From Cunninghamia lanceolata (taxonomy: Eukaryota > Streptophyta > Pinopsida > Cupressales > Cupressaceae): DNA of 64,000 nucleotides. Below, one piece after another: positions 11,323 to 24,525 of this stretch; the first letter of the stretch is position 1; each line of letters starts with the position of its first letter. The stretch lies in contig BSBN01000293.1 in NCBI GenBank assembly GCA_027924645.1, positions 5,480,501 through 5,544,500 of the forward strand, given 5' to 3'. A program made the translations under genes and the position numbers. The notes under the pieces were generated by a model. That model was not told the DNA's origin and made no database searches. It saw only the letters and a program-made list of their open reading frames with translations.

Positions 11323-12504
11323 TTAATTTTTGGAAGGAATATCAGCACCATATTTTGGTGCAGATCCATCCCCTACATTTTCTGTACTTCTCTTCACCCA
11401 AATCTTGTTCATCTCACTTTTAACTTCATCCACATTCACTTTTCCTTTTCCCTTGTCTTGATTCTAATTATGATGTACCAGACCTCTTTTGTCCTAATTC
11501 TTGCTTCTACAGAATTTGGCAATATGACCGGATCTATTGCAATTGTGGCAAACAACATTTCTTTGCATATTTGATTGATGTCCTCGTGATCTACATTGAT
11601 TAGCCATATGACCCATTCTATTGCATGCAAAGCATCTACCATTAAATGAATTGACCATTAGCATATTTCTGCATTCATGAGATTTGTGACCATACCTTTT
11701 GTAGTTGAAACATTATCCAAAGAAGGATATATTAGTTTGATTCATTCTCTTTCTGCACTGATTAGCTTTATGACCAAAGTTATTGCAGTTGTGGCAGTAT
11801 CCATTGAAAGATGGATATTTTTGAGCATTAGGCTGCCTTACCAGAGGTCTTCTAGGCCTGTTCCTTGGATTTTCTGATCCAAAATTCTTCTGACCAGATC
11901 TGGAGCTTTCACCTTTCTCATATCGCAAGCCACACTTGTCATCTACCCTCTTTTGGCTTTCAAAAAGAACTTCAAGTTAAGCAGAACTTATCTTGAATTT
12001 CTCTTTATATTCATTTGTTGTTTGAAGATCCTTTTTAAGAGAGATAATTTGATCCTCAAGCTTTTCTTCATTATCTTTAGCATCTTCAAGATTAGATTCA
12101 AGATGTTTAATTATTCTATCCATCTTGTGGTAGTCTTCTGATTTCTCTTTGAGAGATTGTCTTAGATCATCTTCAGTTTTTCTTTTTTATTCAATTTCTT
12201 GGGTAAACTTCATAACTCCTGATTCCATTTCATGTCTTACCATAATGACCTCTTTTGATAACTTTTCACATAACTTGGTTTTCTCCTTCAGATCTCCATT
12301 TGTATCATTTGTTTCACCTTGACTTGCCAGTTGCTGAAGTAACTCCTTTCTCTTTTTCATAGAGAGACTCAGTTTCTCTTTTAGTTCATTTATGAAATCA
12401 TCACCCTATTTGAGTCTTTCCTTCAATTCATTGACTTCATAATTTGACTGCTCAAGATCATCTAGGGTAGACTTAAGTTGCTCCCTCATACCATACACAT
12501 CCAT
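11323..12504 (-). pseudogene. Element B Gag-like frame: coiled coil plus four zinc knuckles, with stops
   Basis: The minus-strand frame from the ATG at 12504 to a stop at 11323 (about 394 codons) stays in one phase but holds several stops. The first two-thirds are Lys/Glu/Leu-rich and look like coiled coil. Four knuckle units of the C-X2-C-X4-H-X4-C type follow in the same phase: 11755-11796, 11671-11712 (third position Cys replaced by Tyr), 11593-11634 and 11509-11550. This arrangement suits an RNA-binding Gag. No protease or polymerase follows. It begins about 50 bp after the PBS, where Gag is expected. Confidence 0.75.
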
Positions 12505-12551
12505 TTGAATTCCCAGATCTTCCTCAAGCTGTTAGGCTCTGTTGGGAGGAA

Positions 12552-12568
12552 CTTGGCTCTGATACCAA
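12552..12568 (-). other. Element B primer-binding site
   Basis: On the minus strand TTGGTATCAGAGCCAAG follows the LTR within 2 bp. It is identical to the PBS of A and complementary to initiator tRNA-Met. Confidence 0.9.
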
Positions 12569-12569
12569 T

Positions 12570-13659
12570 TATTGATAACTGAGAGGGGGGGGAGTGAATC
12601 AGTTATCTTAATTATTTCAGCTTTCTAAACTTTCTTATTAAGTAATGCAACATCAATTCAATTAAGCAAACATAACCATGAAATAGAAATACACATGAAA
12701 CATTATTTTTGACATGGAAACCCTGTTAAGGGAGAAAACCACGGGGTGATTAACCCAATATTATATTCTCTGTTAGAAGAATAGAAATACAAGATGGCAC
12801 TTGCCAATTAGGGCTCACTACCCGAGCACACTGCTCACAAGAGGCTCACTGCCTACAAGAGACTCACTGTCTACAAGATGTAAGAAGAATAACAAGATCC
12901 TTGAACTGATGAGAAGCATCCACATATGCTGAGGTTCATTCCGGTTGGGCTCAATACACTGATCTGCTGCACTTCATCCTTCTTCTTTTGTGCTGTTGTC
13001 CTTTCACATACCAGACCTTCCTTACTGCTTTAACTCTGCTCTCCTACTTTTCTACTCACACACACAACAACAACATTACCTCATCAAAATCCTTCTGATA
13101 TATATATATCCGCACAAAGGATTTCATCCTCTTTCTAGTTAGCATCTGGAATAGTCAATATTTCCCAAACTTTAGTTTGTCAGTTGAATCCTTGCTCACC
13201 AAGTGATGCGGATCAAGGAGATACTTATAAAAGTTATCTAACATGTCGGCCAATCATGGATAATACCTTAAGAACCTTGATCACCATCAATATCTCATCT
13301 GAAATAATTCTGATTATTTGTCTGTCAGTTCTTCCTCTGTCTACTCTGCCAAACCAGACCCCAAAACTTAGATACTCATATCTCTTCACTCTTTTATCAC
13401 TAGAGGCTCAATCCCTGGAATATATCAGTCAAGGTATTCCTCTTGACTTTACCAAGTTCGTACTCTACAAAGATGCTTCCTCTAAGAAATCCGGACCTGA
13501 CTGTCAGACCATACCACATGCTTTGTTCTTGCTTACCGGACCAAAGTATCTTCAAACTGTCTTCCGGTAAAGATACACTATGTCCTGTGGATGTGTGGAA
13601 TGGTCTTTGTTGCCATCAATGACAACACCAATGAAGCCACACAGTGTCTCTTGCCAACA
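12570..13659 (-). repeat. Element B 5' LTR
   Basis: About 1,090 bp. Read on the minus strand it starts TGTTGGCAAG at 13659 and ends next to the PBS with TCAATA, where A has CCAACA, so the end has mutated. It shares with A the start, the run of short hairpins (12795-12872), the GGTTAATCACCCCGTGG motif and the pyrimidine run just before the PBS. The middle is largely unlike A, so it is a related but distinct family. Confidence 0.88.
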
Positions 13660-16600
13660 CAATTAATGATTGAGTCCTTTTACAATCATTAAGGCCTTAA
13701 AGGCTCAAACCAAGAAGTGTCATAACAAAATAATATCTCATTATAATACTTCGTGAAGTCTTTATCATTGAAAACTAGAGAGGTAGAGAGAGCATCATCA
13801 TGACATTTTTTCATCCAACACATGAAGCCTAAGCTTCCCCACATGATACTAGAGTTCAGCTTGACCCTTCAACGAAGGACCTAGAAAATTGAAGCCAACA
13901 TGAATGAAAGAATATGGTGAAACATGTTTTCACTAATATTCTAGCATACAATCTAATGCACATGTCCTTATAAAACATGATATGAATAGAGAATACAAAA
14001 TTAAATTAATTATTATACTTAATTCAAATTAAATCTTTGACCAAAGCATCATTTTATATGCAATATTATACTGGCATATTATATTTTTAATCTAGTTAAC
14101 TAACTTACTATTCTCTAGTTATTTCATATTTGGCACTCTCTTATTGTAACAAGTCATTTAACATCATCCATAATTTAACTAACTAATTTACTATTAAGTA
14201 CAAGGTCATGATCAACATAATCATAGTTAAACAAATAAATAATCAATTTCCTAATCAAAATTAATATGCATATCTTTTTTGGATATTTGAAACTGAAATT
14301 TATAAAAATTCCAAAGATAACATACTAGTGAATTCCTTTCATTATACATTTACAATGTTTTACTCATAATATCAATGATAAGTTTACACATAATATTTGA
14401 CTATCAAGTCATATAAAAGAATGTACTGTATCTAGAACTTTGACATCTATCTTCATAAGTCTCAACTTGGGAAGGAGAGCATCACCTGAGTGCTTTTCCT
14501 CCAACCGTAGACTGGTGGTCCCCCACACAACTTCCTTCTTGGAAGCAGCCCTACCCTTCAAGAAGGGAATAGATATAAGGAACCAATTGGTTTTCCATAT
14601 GAGTATATAGTGTTGTGTCCTTCATAATACTTCACGATCATACAACTATAGATCCACTCTAACTATGTATGACACTATTGGAAGCATTATGCCATCTAGA
14701 GCATAGTGAACTGACTAATGCATGCAGAGATGGATGCATTACTTTGGCCAAAGATTTATATACATATACATTTTGCAATGGACGTAGTCGAATGTTCATG
14801 CACCTTGACTCAACTTAGAAGTTTTCTCATCCTATAGTGATCATAATTTGACCCCTCTAGGTCATAGTAAAGATAGGTTCAAATCACCCTTAGTCTATCT
14901 ACTTGGACTTTCGACTCTGATTTTAGGAGTGCATTCATTATTTGTTTTGTTGCCTATGCAACAAGAAAATCTATGACTCCACATCACTCTATTCCTATTC
15001 TTCCATTTTACAAGTTTACATGTTCATGCTTTTAGTTTAAAAGACCATCCCTAGTCTAAGTTTCTATGGCTAGCTTGTTTGAAGGTTTTCATCAGATTCA
15101 CATCAACTATAACACATACCATTAATGTCGATAGTACTAATAAGTTGATGATATTAAAAAGACCATTAGTCAAAAGAGTTCAAAAAGGGTTCTTGATACC
15201 CTAGGCTTCATCCACGAAGTGTGTTGCCTTTCAATAAAGAAACATATCCATAATACGTTTTCAACAAAAGAATTATCATACTCATTTTCATATTCTTTCC
15301 TATATGGAAATAAAATAAGAGTCGAGGGTTTACCCCCTTGACATGCAAGATTTGACATGCACTTAATGCAGCCTATACAAGGTTATCATTAACAAACTAG
15401 TTTTTCACCATGGATACTAAGAGTCATATTACTCTTTCTTGCATAAAGATTACACCCAAAGGTATAATGTTATCTTTCATGAACACACAAGTGTTTCACT
15501 TCTCATTTTATGTGCCTCGAAAGCCTCAATGGCATGGACACTATAAATAACATTGATTATCATGATTAACTCTTCATTCTATTATGCGTGGCCATCGACC
15601 TTTTTAATTATCTTATCATTCTACAATGTATTGGCTTTCGATCTAATCAAATGACTTATGATTATATTTGGCATGGCTCGCAGCCAACTCAAATGGCATT
15701 ATCATTATACAGTATGCATGGCTGTCAGCCTGCTCAAAGACTTATCAATATCTTTTTAATAATTATAAAAAAAGGTTTGTTACCCTCAACCTTATTGGCT
15801 TTGAGGAACTCATGCATGCTACAACAATACCCTTTTACATTCAGCCTCAAGGGCTCGACTGGGTTGTTTAAATATAACAAATGCTTTCAAAAGAGACAAA
15901 CACAATATTCTCAAGCACACGGCCTCAAAGGCCTCAACATAGTTATTCAAACATCACAATGGCTATCATATAAGATAACACAGTCATTGATAATTCGATG
16001 TATAGTTAACAATAGTGATATCTATGTTTACATTTGCATAGTTTGGACCACACGACGGTGTCTCATAGTCATACCTGTGAATGAAAGGTATTATAGTTGA
16101 GTTACGACCTGCTAAAGATGATGTCTATTGTGATTGATAGCAGATCTATCCCATGAGCTTACAATCCCGTACCCTGCTACTCCTGTAGCTTCCCCTTCTC
16201 GCTATCCCCAAAAAAATAGTGATAATAATCATCACAAAATAAAAGACTATGATTCTTTTCCCTTGCATGCTTTTTCTCGCACACCACACATAACCACCAC
16301 CTTTCCAAAAGAAAGTGGGTAAAATAGTTGGCATATACCTCTGCCACCTCGTGGGTTTTTAGACTCCATAAAGACCATAATATCTCCCATTCAAGAGTAA
16401 TCTGCAATGTTTAAGCTTATAATAAGCTTCACCACCGCTTCCACTCTCTCCACTCATCATGGATAGTGGTATGGTTGGCAACAAGAAACATATGAACTTA
16501 TATATCAAAGTGTTCGACCACTACAAGTGGAAAAATAGATACTTATATCTCTCATAGTATCATTTACATCTAAATGATGTTATAGGATTATCAAGATATT

Positions 16601-19600
16601 CTAGGATATCACTAAATTATATTACCATCGTTAAGGTGGTATCATTAATATGCAAACATGGGGTCGAGTCTCGCTCCCCTTCTTCGCCATATTAGACTAT
16701 AGTCAAAATAATTAAACGATATTCACAAAATTTAATATAGAAAAAGATAAGTAAACAAAGAAAAAACTCGACATCCAATCAAGGTTACTATCAACTATAT
16801 GAATGTTTTGAGAACATTATCTAGTCAAATCGATGTAGACAACGTCGAAAGATCTTAAATCATCTTGTTGACATGGTCAATTTTATATCGAATTAACAAG
16901 GAAAATGATTTATACTCACCCTATCTTGCATGGGTTCAGCAAAGATTAACTTTGATACTTAGATGACAATCTGACTTTTTCCCAACATCTATCTCCTTTT
17001 CCTAGGTGATACTCTCCTTCCATCCTTGGAGGAAGATTCTTTCCCTGGTTACACTCACAACCATATAGTAGTTGAAGGGTAATAGATATAATATCAAAAG
17101 ATGGAGTGATGAATCAAATAGTTCATTCTTCAATTTTTATGGTATGTATTTTTCCACACCATCTCTATATGCATAACATTAACTACTATGATATTAAAAT
17201 ATCAAATAACCAAAAGATTAAAAAGTTCATTAGCAATTTGTCACCAACATCATTGACTTATATGTGATGAGAGAATAACCAACACATATTTCTTTATACT
17301 GCTTCAACTTTGCAACTCACAATGTCCACATGAAACTTTTGCAAATTGGATCTTATAATAAACACAACCTCTATGGCATAACTTTTCTACACTATATTAA
17401 AGAATCTTATCATTATTAGAATTGGGCATAACACCCACTAATCCGTCATGTCAAAATGATTGGTTGCATAGCTGCTCCACACAAAAATCATCCTTATGAA
17501 TAGGTACAGTCCAAAGCTTTTGAAACTTGGGTGGTTTGTATTTTATACCTCACATATCCAAAATTAATGGTAAAAAAACACTTGCTCACATGAGGAAAGT
17601 AAGCTGCATTGAATGAAATGTCATTTTCATAAAATAATTCCCTATTGCTGACACTAAACATGTCAATAAAGTTCTTTGTAAACGGATTGATCTAGTCAAA
17701 CCAAAATAGATTTCATCTAGATTGGAGCCCCAAAGATTGACTGTATAAAACATAACTTTAATGGGGCAGCTAAGGGGTAATTGAACTCCATGGGGGAGGT
17801 AGAATACTCTGAGATAGCAAGGAAATATCAATCCTTATTTAATATTAGGCCTTATGGTGTATTATAGTAAAAAGAACATGAAAACGCTTGAACCATCTTA
17901 AGATTACTAAGAATAGCAACATAGAACAAATGGAGGAACTCGGTATAGAAGTAGATTCACAAAATATCATTCAGGTAGTCATCGATATGTTTGGCCCAAA
18001 CTAGAAATTCACAAGGTGATCCAGGATTATTTTGTTGTTATCCAAACTAGTAATAAGAAGTTCATCAAGCACGTCACAAGAGAGGTAAAAAAACAGGTGG
18101 TTGATTATCTACATATTTTTTCTTTGTCTACCCCGGCTTCTCCAAACTTAGGAATTTTCATGTGATAATATGTTTGTGTGTTTCAATGAAATTGTAGCAC
18201 ATACAGGCATTACCAACCAACATTTTAACATAGAAAAATGGACCGATCCTTAAAACACTTACGAAACTAAACTTATTCAAAATAAGAAGATAAAAGTGAA
18301 TAAAAGCAAAGTTGCGAGAAGATAGCCCACCTTCTTGTGTAACCAGTAGATAACTAGAGGCATTGAGTTAACGAGGGTACAAGCTATCATAATCAGCCCT
18401 TTATATGTAACGAGATTTGTTTTACCTACAACATGAACGTTGCTTGCTTTCGTAAATGTGAACTTAATTTTTAACATATATTTCTAGTTCAGTATTTTCC
18501 CTTGGAGGGGCCTCAAGGTCTAAATGCAACAAATAACAATTTTGAGGATAATAAAGATCCTGTGAAGTCGTCCTCATCCTCTGACTATCTCCTTTAGTTC
18601 TATAAATAAGGTATGCTATATTTGAAGGCATGGTTAGGCCATGAAGGGGAAGATGAACTATATCAGACTTCCACAATTGACCATCAGAATCATAAGTAAT
18701 CTTGAGAGGAAGTCCCTTATTTAAGATAATGAATTGGACTCCATGTCAAATGATCCAAAGTGAATTGTTACCAAAACAAAAATAGTTAATGATACCATAG
18801 AAATAGCAATTAGTGGAAGAAGCCATTTTCTTTCCATGGATTAAAAAATGAAGTAATAATAAGTCTTCACTTCTTCTAAGCCAAAACCCATTTAGTCAAA
18901 CCCCAAATGCATCCATTTCCTTCATTTATACTTAAAAGAAAAAATCCAATGCATCGTGCTCATTGAACACTACAATTTCAGTTCTTGAATGCTCCGCCCC
19001 ACCTTCACTTCCCTTTTGACCAATATCATGTATATCCATTTATTAACTGCCTCCTTTTTTTTTAATGAACACTCCCAGTCATTTGAATATATCCACAGAT
19101 TCCTATAACTACCCACTACTTCCCTGTTTTCTTCGAGTCCTCCTTTACTCAAAATTCTCTCACCATTTCCACCACATTAGCATTCAACCCCTTAATCTTC
19201 ATAGGATCCTTTATCCTATTTAATCTGCTTTTTCTTTTTAATACCCCTTAATTTAATTCAATCCTTTATAAGATTCACTAATATTAATTTATTCATAATT
19301 TACTTAAATACATTTATATTTTATAAAATATGAAAACACAGATATATTCATACTCATAAATTAAAACTATTTAAGAAAATATTTCTATTAAATAACCATA
19401 CACATATATGCAACCTGAATTAGATGATTTCTAAGAGTGTGTGTCCTGATTCTTTCAGTTCATGTCACCTTAACATCTAGATACTTTCTCCCTAATGATA
19501 CACTCCCTCTTTAAGTCATTGATGGAATCAAGTTTTTCCTATCCCACTCTTGTACACCAAAGACAATTAGTTAGTCTATATCAAAATCATGATTTAGATC

Positions 19601-21330
19601 TAACAATTATAATGCTTTTTTCATAAATAAACAATAAAGATGTCATAATTTGACATCCACATAATTCTCAAATGTTTAATAACATTACTTATATTCATAA
19701 ATATTAACAAGTTGAAATGATGTTCAAACATAACACAACTTCCTTCACCATATTGTTTACTAATTACATCAACATAATTAATACATAAAACTTGTACTTT
19801 TTTCATAAGGCATATTAATTTGGATATGACAATTGTTCTCTATTGATCAAACCCTTTTATTGATTCAATGGTTTCCTAAAACTGATCAAGGATATCAAGG
19901 AAACATGTAGTCATGCCTACGATGTTGATATAAGAAAATTATACAATGTTGATGTTGCATGTTACTCCTACAATGATCATAAAATTAGAATGGGAGCTAG
20001 TGGATGCTATCTTGAAGGTTTGAAATGAATTAGGGTTTGTTGTTAAATACAACACCTTAGCACACAAGTTAATGAATATAAAGTTCAAGTTGGCACATAA
20101 TGGCTTGTTGGAGTAAGTTGGTTTGATCCAATTCCTAGGTGGATTGGTGGGAAAATCTAAAAGCTAGTTGATAATCTACAAGTTTATAGAATATGTAAAT
20201 GAAACCCTAAGCTAGAATCACAAATATAAATTTGAAGGCATAAAAGACTATAAATGCAAACTATTATATTAAACTAGGAGAAGTTATGTGCAATGACATG
20301 CATGCATTAGAGATACTAGTTAGTTCTTCATTGCTTGTACCTTGTACAATGTAAATATTTATACAAGTGGCTTGTTAGCTAGACCTTCATAATATAATGG
20401 AAAGTATTGCATGCATATGTACTCTACCATTTGGATAGGGGTGATGACAAGTGTCAAACTCATACCTTGAATTAGATGTGTATGGTGGCAATTGACGTGA
20501 ATGTAAATGCCCCACATGTTGCACTCATTTGGTCTCATAGAATCTTAGCATTTGCAGCCATATGCAAGGCCATAATATGCATGTAAGTAGTGTTGTGCAA
20601 TGGCATGTGACGATTGTGCATGAATATGCAAGGATAGTGTTGCACTCAAGTGCATGTGTACTATGTGGCATGCATTGGGTGAAGATGAGTGCAAAAAAGG
20701 TATTATAGAAGGGAATAAAAGAGACTAAGGCTACATAAATGTAAGAAATAGAGGCTTTACATAAGAATTCACCTAGACCATTTTCCCCTTCTTGAAAATC
20801 ATTGGTCCCCATTGTATTAGTGCTAAGCTATGACAATTGCACATAGGGTTGTTGTAGGTTATATCACTTAGCTTGGTCAATGTACTACTTTTTTATCTCA
20901 ATGATTTAAACTAGTCAATGTTTGTTAGTGTGGTTTGAATAATTTAATGTTGAAGACATGATGTAGGCCTAGGTATTATGTGAGATCAAGAGTGGATTTG
21001 TTCTCTCAAACTACACACAATATGGTGTAAGGACCATAGTTTAGTGGCTTGATTTTGTGGTGAGGACTTTTGAAGTGTTCCCTTTGGAGATGCAACCATA
21101 GTTTCTCACCAACCTAAAACATGTGTGGTGTACAATGAGAAAATGTAATGTCCCCTTTTTAATAACTTTTATTCTGCAGGATTATTTGACCATTCCTATA
21201 TTTTTGTGGACAAATATGTTTAAAATAAGGGAAAATATTTATTTAATACTTTAATTATTTTTCCCATAAATTAAGGAAATTATATTTTATTGGGAAAAAT
21301 GAATAATAAATTTAGAATTATTTGTACAAG
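13660..21330. other. AT-rich spacer without a recognisable gene
   Basis: About 7.7 kb of low-GC sequence with many stops in all frames. Open frames here are short (60-170 aa) and resemble nothing I know. Around 15590-15930 there are loosely repeated GGCTC/CAGCC/GGCCTCAA phrases, perhaps a decayed repeat. Near 21145 TGTAATGTCCCC could be the start of an old LTR that element C later interrupted, but no partner copy is in the window. Confidence 0.5.
21326..21330. repeat. Target-site duplication of element C, left copy
   Basis: ACAAG before the 5' LTR is repeated at 29276-29280 after the 3' LTR. Confidence 0.85.
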
Positions 21331-22285
21331 TGATGTAGGTGCATCCGGAAGCATTCAAAATAGTTGGGACAGTTAACAGTGAAATTACAGAGTACCAAGA
21401 GAGCAACCTTGGAGAATACTGCATTTTACCACATTTGCATATTAGAGCTTACAGAACTAGACTTAGCATCAAGACATAGTCATCTACAATGTATCTAAAA
21501 TTTTGAACATTTGGGTTCATTTCCAAAGAGATATCGCTATCAGAAGATTACCTATTTTCACATGTTTTCATAGAGTAGAGCTGATAGTGTTCAGTGAAGT
21601 CTAATCGGCTTGCAGAGAAAATCCATGACTTGTGGATCTTAAAGGAACATTTTTCAATGAAGTTTACAACCTGTCACATTCATGGAGATTCATGTGAAGT
21701 TTTATGCACCAGCGAAGAAATACCTTGTGTTTAGGTCTGACCTATCCGTGTCTACACGTTACCTGATTAGCCGTTGCAATTAGGCCAACTTGTTGATGTT
21801 TAAAAATCTTGTGGAGGATATAAATAAGAGATAAAGGATTGTTTCTAGACAATGATCGATAGCACGAAGATATGAAGTGAGATCTTAAGTTGTTTCGATC
21901 CGAATGAGTAGCAAAACAGAGTAGAAGGCAGAACATGAAGCAAAATGAATTGCAAAGCAGAGAATTGAGTTGTAGAAGAAAGAAATCATATAGTTGTATG
22001 AATCTTTTGTAATCCCTGTGCTACAGCCTAGCATCTGTAAAGTCCTTGAGGCATGTGTAATTCTATTTGAAGTTATAATATAGGAGGAATGAGCTTTGAA
22101 GGTTGGGTTTTTCCATGTTAGGGTTTTCCCATGATACATCTTGTGCTATGTGTTCAAGAATATTTTTATCTTTTTGTTGATTAGCAGTTAACTTCCGTTG
22201 CATATCCATTATGATCATGGGGTTAGTTTAGTAGGCTGCAAGGTTGGACAGCCCCTCATCGGACCCTCCTACCTTAACTGCACCA
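21331..22285 (+). repeat. Element C 5' LTR
   Basis: 955 bp, matching 24526-25080 plus 28889-29275 in the same order. It ends ACTGCACCA and is followed by AGTGGTATTAGAGCTAG (22286-22302), an initiator-Met-type PBS with one change in its core. Confidence 0.88.
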
Positions 22286-22454
22286 AGTGGTATTAGAGCT
22301 AGTTTTGAATATGTTGGGCTGGTTGCGAATTTGCTAGGAAGGTGGAAAATTTGTTCGAAAGAAGTGTGAAACCCTAATTCATCACTAAAGAAGATCAAGG
22401 CAAGAAGGATTTGGGTAAACTTTTGAAATTAAGTTGTTTATCTAATTTGTTTCA

Positions 22455-23663
22455 ATGGGGAAGATTGGAAAAAGGATGAAGAAAGAAAATGAAAACTTGA
22501 TATGTGAAAGGGATATTTTGGAAGATGAATTATGTAAAATTAAAAGGTGTAATTCAAAGTTGTTGGAAAGGATGAAAGAACTAGGAGAAGACAAATATGA
22601 TGTTGTTGAAGAAGAACTAAAAAATGTAAAGAGGAGAAATGAAGACTTGGAGGCAGGGTTGAAGTTATTTAAGGATGTTGAAAAGAGATTTGAAGAATTG
22701 GAAGAAGTATTCAAGTTTTTTGGGAAGGTGGAAGAAAGGAACAGAGATCTCAAAGAAAATTTGGAAGAATTGAAAAAGGAAAATAGTCTACAAAGGAAGG
22801 AGATATATGAATTGAAGCAACATGTTAATCAGTTAGAACAGTCACTTATAACATGCAGAGAAGAGAAGGAAAATTTGAGATCTAAGCCTAAACTTTGTGA
22901 TGTTTCTTGTGATACTAATGATTTGTGTGATGATGCAAAAGTTTCTTTAGAAAGTGAGATTGAAGATGAAAGTATGGCAGAACCTACAGTTGTTGGTGAT
23001 GGTATTGGTTTCAAAATCATGTAGAAAATGGGATATGAAGGACAAGGATTGGGAAAGCATCAACAAGGAATTACAGAACCTATTGAACCAGTAATAAGAT
23101 CAAGAAGTGAAGGCCTTGGGTATGACAAAGGTAAGGATGTTATTGCAAATTCAAACAAATCAAATTAGGGAAGAAGAGGTATGTATTGTTCACATTGTAA
23201 TAGACATGGACATGAAAAGGAATTGTGTTGGGATCTACATCCTTGTAAGTTTTGTGGATTGAGGAATCATTATGAAAAGATGTGTTGGAATAAAATGAGG
23301 AAAAGAAAGCCTATGACAGATTGTATGCAGTTGTATTATGGATGGATTGATGGAGAAAAGTGGAAACATGTTACTTGTACGTTCAGAAGGTTGTATAGAT
23401 GGAAGTGTTCATATGTTGGAGAGAAGAAAAGATATGGATCAGGTTGTAGAGACAGAAGACCTTATGCAAAGAAAAACAAGGACATAAATTCAAACTACAG
23501 AGGGAGAAGTGACAAGAGTCATAATTCTTATCACAGTGTAGGATATAGAAGAGATGAAAGAGGATTTGTTAGAAGACCATTCAGAAGAACCCGTTTTCAA
23601 GTTTGGAGGAGAAAAGAATCAAGCAATGAATATCAACAAGAACCTATTTACCAGAGATGCTAA
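22455..23663 (+). pseudogene. Element C Gag-like frame: coiled coil, G-patch, two CCHC knuckles, Arg-rich tail
   Basis: One phase runs from the ATG at 22455 to the stop at 23663 (403 codons), interrupted only by two TAG codons (23022-23024 and 23166-23168). Residues 1-150 are Lys/Glu/Leu-rich coiled coil. A G-patch-like glycine pattern follows around the first TAG (GYEGQGLGKHQQGI, then GLGY). Next come CSHCNRHGHEKELC and CKFCGLRNHYEKMC, both C-X2-C-X4-H-X4-C. The tail is Arg/Lys/Tyr-rich. G-patches occur in some plant Ty3/gypsy polyproteins, where they are thought to bind RNA. Both stops are TAG, so they may be decayed CAG codons; readthrough is possible but unsupported. Confidence 0.75.
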
Positions 23664-23916
23664 TGATAAAACAACAACTTATGCTTGTGAGAGAGTTTAT
23701 ACAGAAACTAATGAAGGAGAAGTAGTCAATAATATAGAGACAATTTGTGCAGAGAAAGAATAGCCTATTGATACAGAGATAATTTATGCAGAGGAAGAGG
23801 AACCTTTTGATACAGAGATAGTTTATGCAGAGGGAGAGGAACCTTTTGAGACATCAAATTTGATAGAGAAACTAGAAGAAGGTGAAGCATTGATCTTAAG
23901 AAGAATTATGTTATAA
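23554..23916 (+). pseudogene. Element C overlapping second frame with a 39-bp acidic repeat
   Basis: This frame overlaps the end of the Gag-like frame in the +1 phase and continues, through one TAG at 23761, to about 23916. It contains three 39-bp units at 23731-23769, 23770-23808 and 23809-23847, coding for acidic 13-residue repeats such as DTEIIYAEEEEPF. I recognise no domain. The repeat in phase with the frame suggests it was once translated. Confidence 0.5.
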
Positions 23917-24525
23917 ACTAATCATCAGAGGAAGCAGTACAAGAGAAAGTTTGTGTGAACAAGTGTGAAACATAATAGAAAAGAGAAGTTCATGTGGCAG
24001 AGAAAGAGAGAATAACAAAATATTCTACCGAAAGAGAAAGTTTATGTATCGGAATGAAATAAACATGGATAAAGAAACATAGATGAGTAAAGGGAAAGTG
24101 TATGTAGAGAGGAAACTATGAGATTTTGATGAGTACGGAAGAAATTGTGACAGGAACCTGGACTTAGACAGAGTTGCAGAGAAGAATTCAAGAATGTATC
24201 AGGAAATAACTGATTGTTCTGGAGGATGCATGTATACATTGATTGACTCTTAATTGATTGAAGCAGACATTGATCTTGAGGCAACTTGTGGAGAAAACTT
24301 GCTTAAACTACCAATCATTGAGGCAGTGCAAGGCTTGCAAGTAGAACACCAAACTTAGAATAATTTGAGGCAGTTTTACAGGGTGGACTTGAACAGACTG
24401 CCGACCTTGAGGCAGTTGTAAGTACCTGAAAATAGACCACCGAATCAATTCAAAGAGACAACAATGAATCTAACATAATACAAACTAAAGTGAAGAGGCT
24501 CACTTTTCAATTAACCCTGAGAGTC
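23917..24525 (+). other. Element C 3' internal non-coding region
   Basis: Purine-rich sequence with many GAGAAAG/GAGGCAG phrases, no open frame of note and no clear polypurine tract directly before the 3' LTR at 24526. Confidence 0.45.

Larger units (their letters stand above)
1..13659 (-). mobile_element. Element B: copia-type LTR element without pol, interrupted by element A
   Basis: Read on the minus strand, the order is 5' LTR (12570-13659), PBS, a Gag-like frame with zinc knuckles, a long second frame, a polypurine region and the 3' LTR (cut by the window edge at position 1). I find no protease, integrase, reverse transcriptase or RNase H, so it is non-autonomous. The 232 bp of 3' LTR in the window match 13428-13659 without indels but with about 13 substitutions (5-6%), so it is much older than the copy of A nested in it. 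LTR ends, PBS and polypurine region resemble those of A, which suggests mobilisation by an A-like element (inference). The far TSD lies outside the window. Confidence 0.85.

Noticed and set aside
13184..13570. Plus-strand 128-aa frame
   Set aside because: It lies inside the 5' LTR of element B, antisense to it, and the sequence is explained by the LTR.
13665..13690. Inverted repeat AATGATTG...CAATCATT just outside element B
   Set aside because: Eight-bp arms in AT-rich DNA are expected by chance, and no terminator or element boundary needs it.
18277..18676. Two adjacent minus-strand frames of 66 and 70 aa that might be a small gene
   Set aside because: I found no recognisable domain and no splice or promoter support; too weak to call.
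22442..22753. Minus-strand Ser/Phe-rich frames opposite the coiled-coil frames of C and D
   Set aside because: They mirror Lys/Glu codons on the other strand, where knuckles and repeats support the plus-strand reading.
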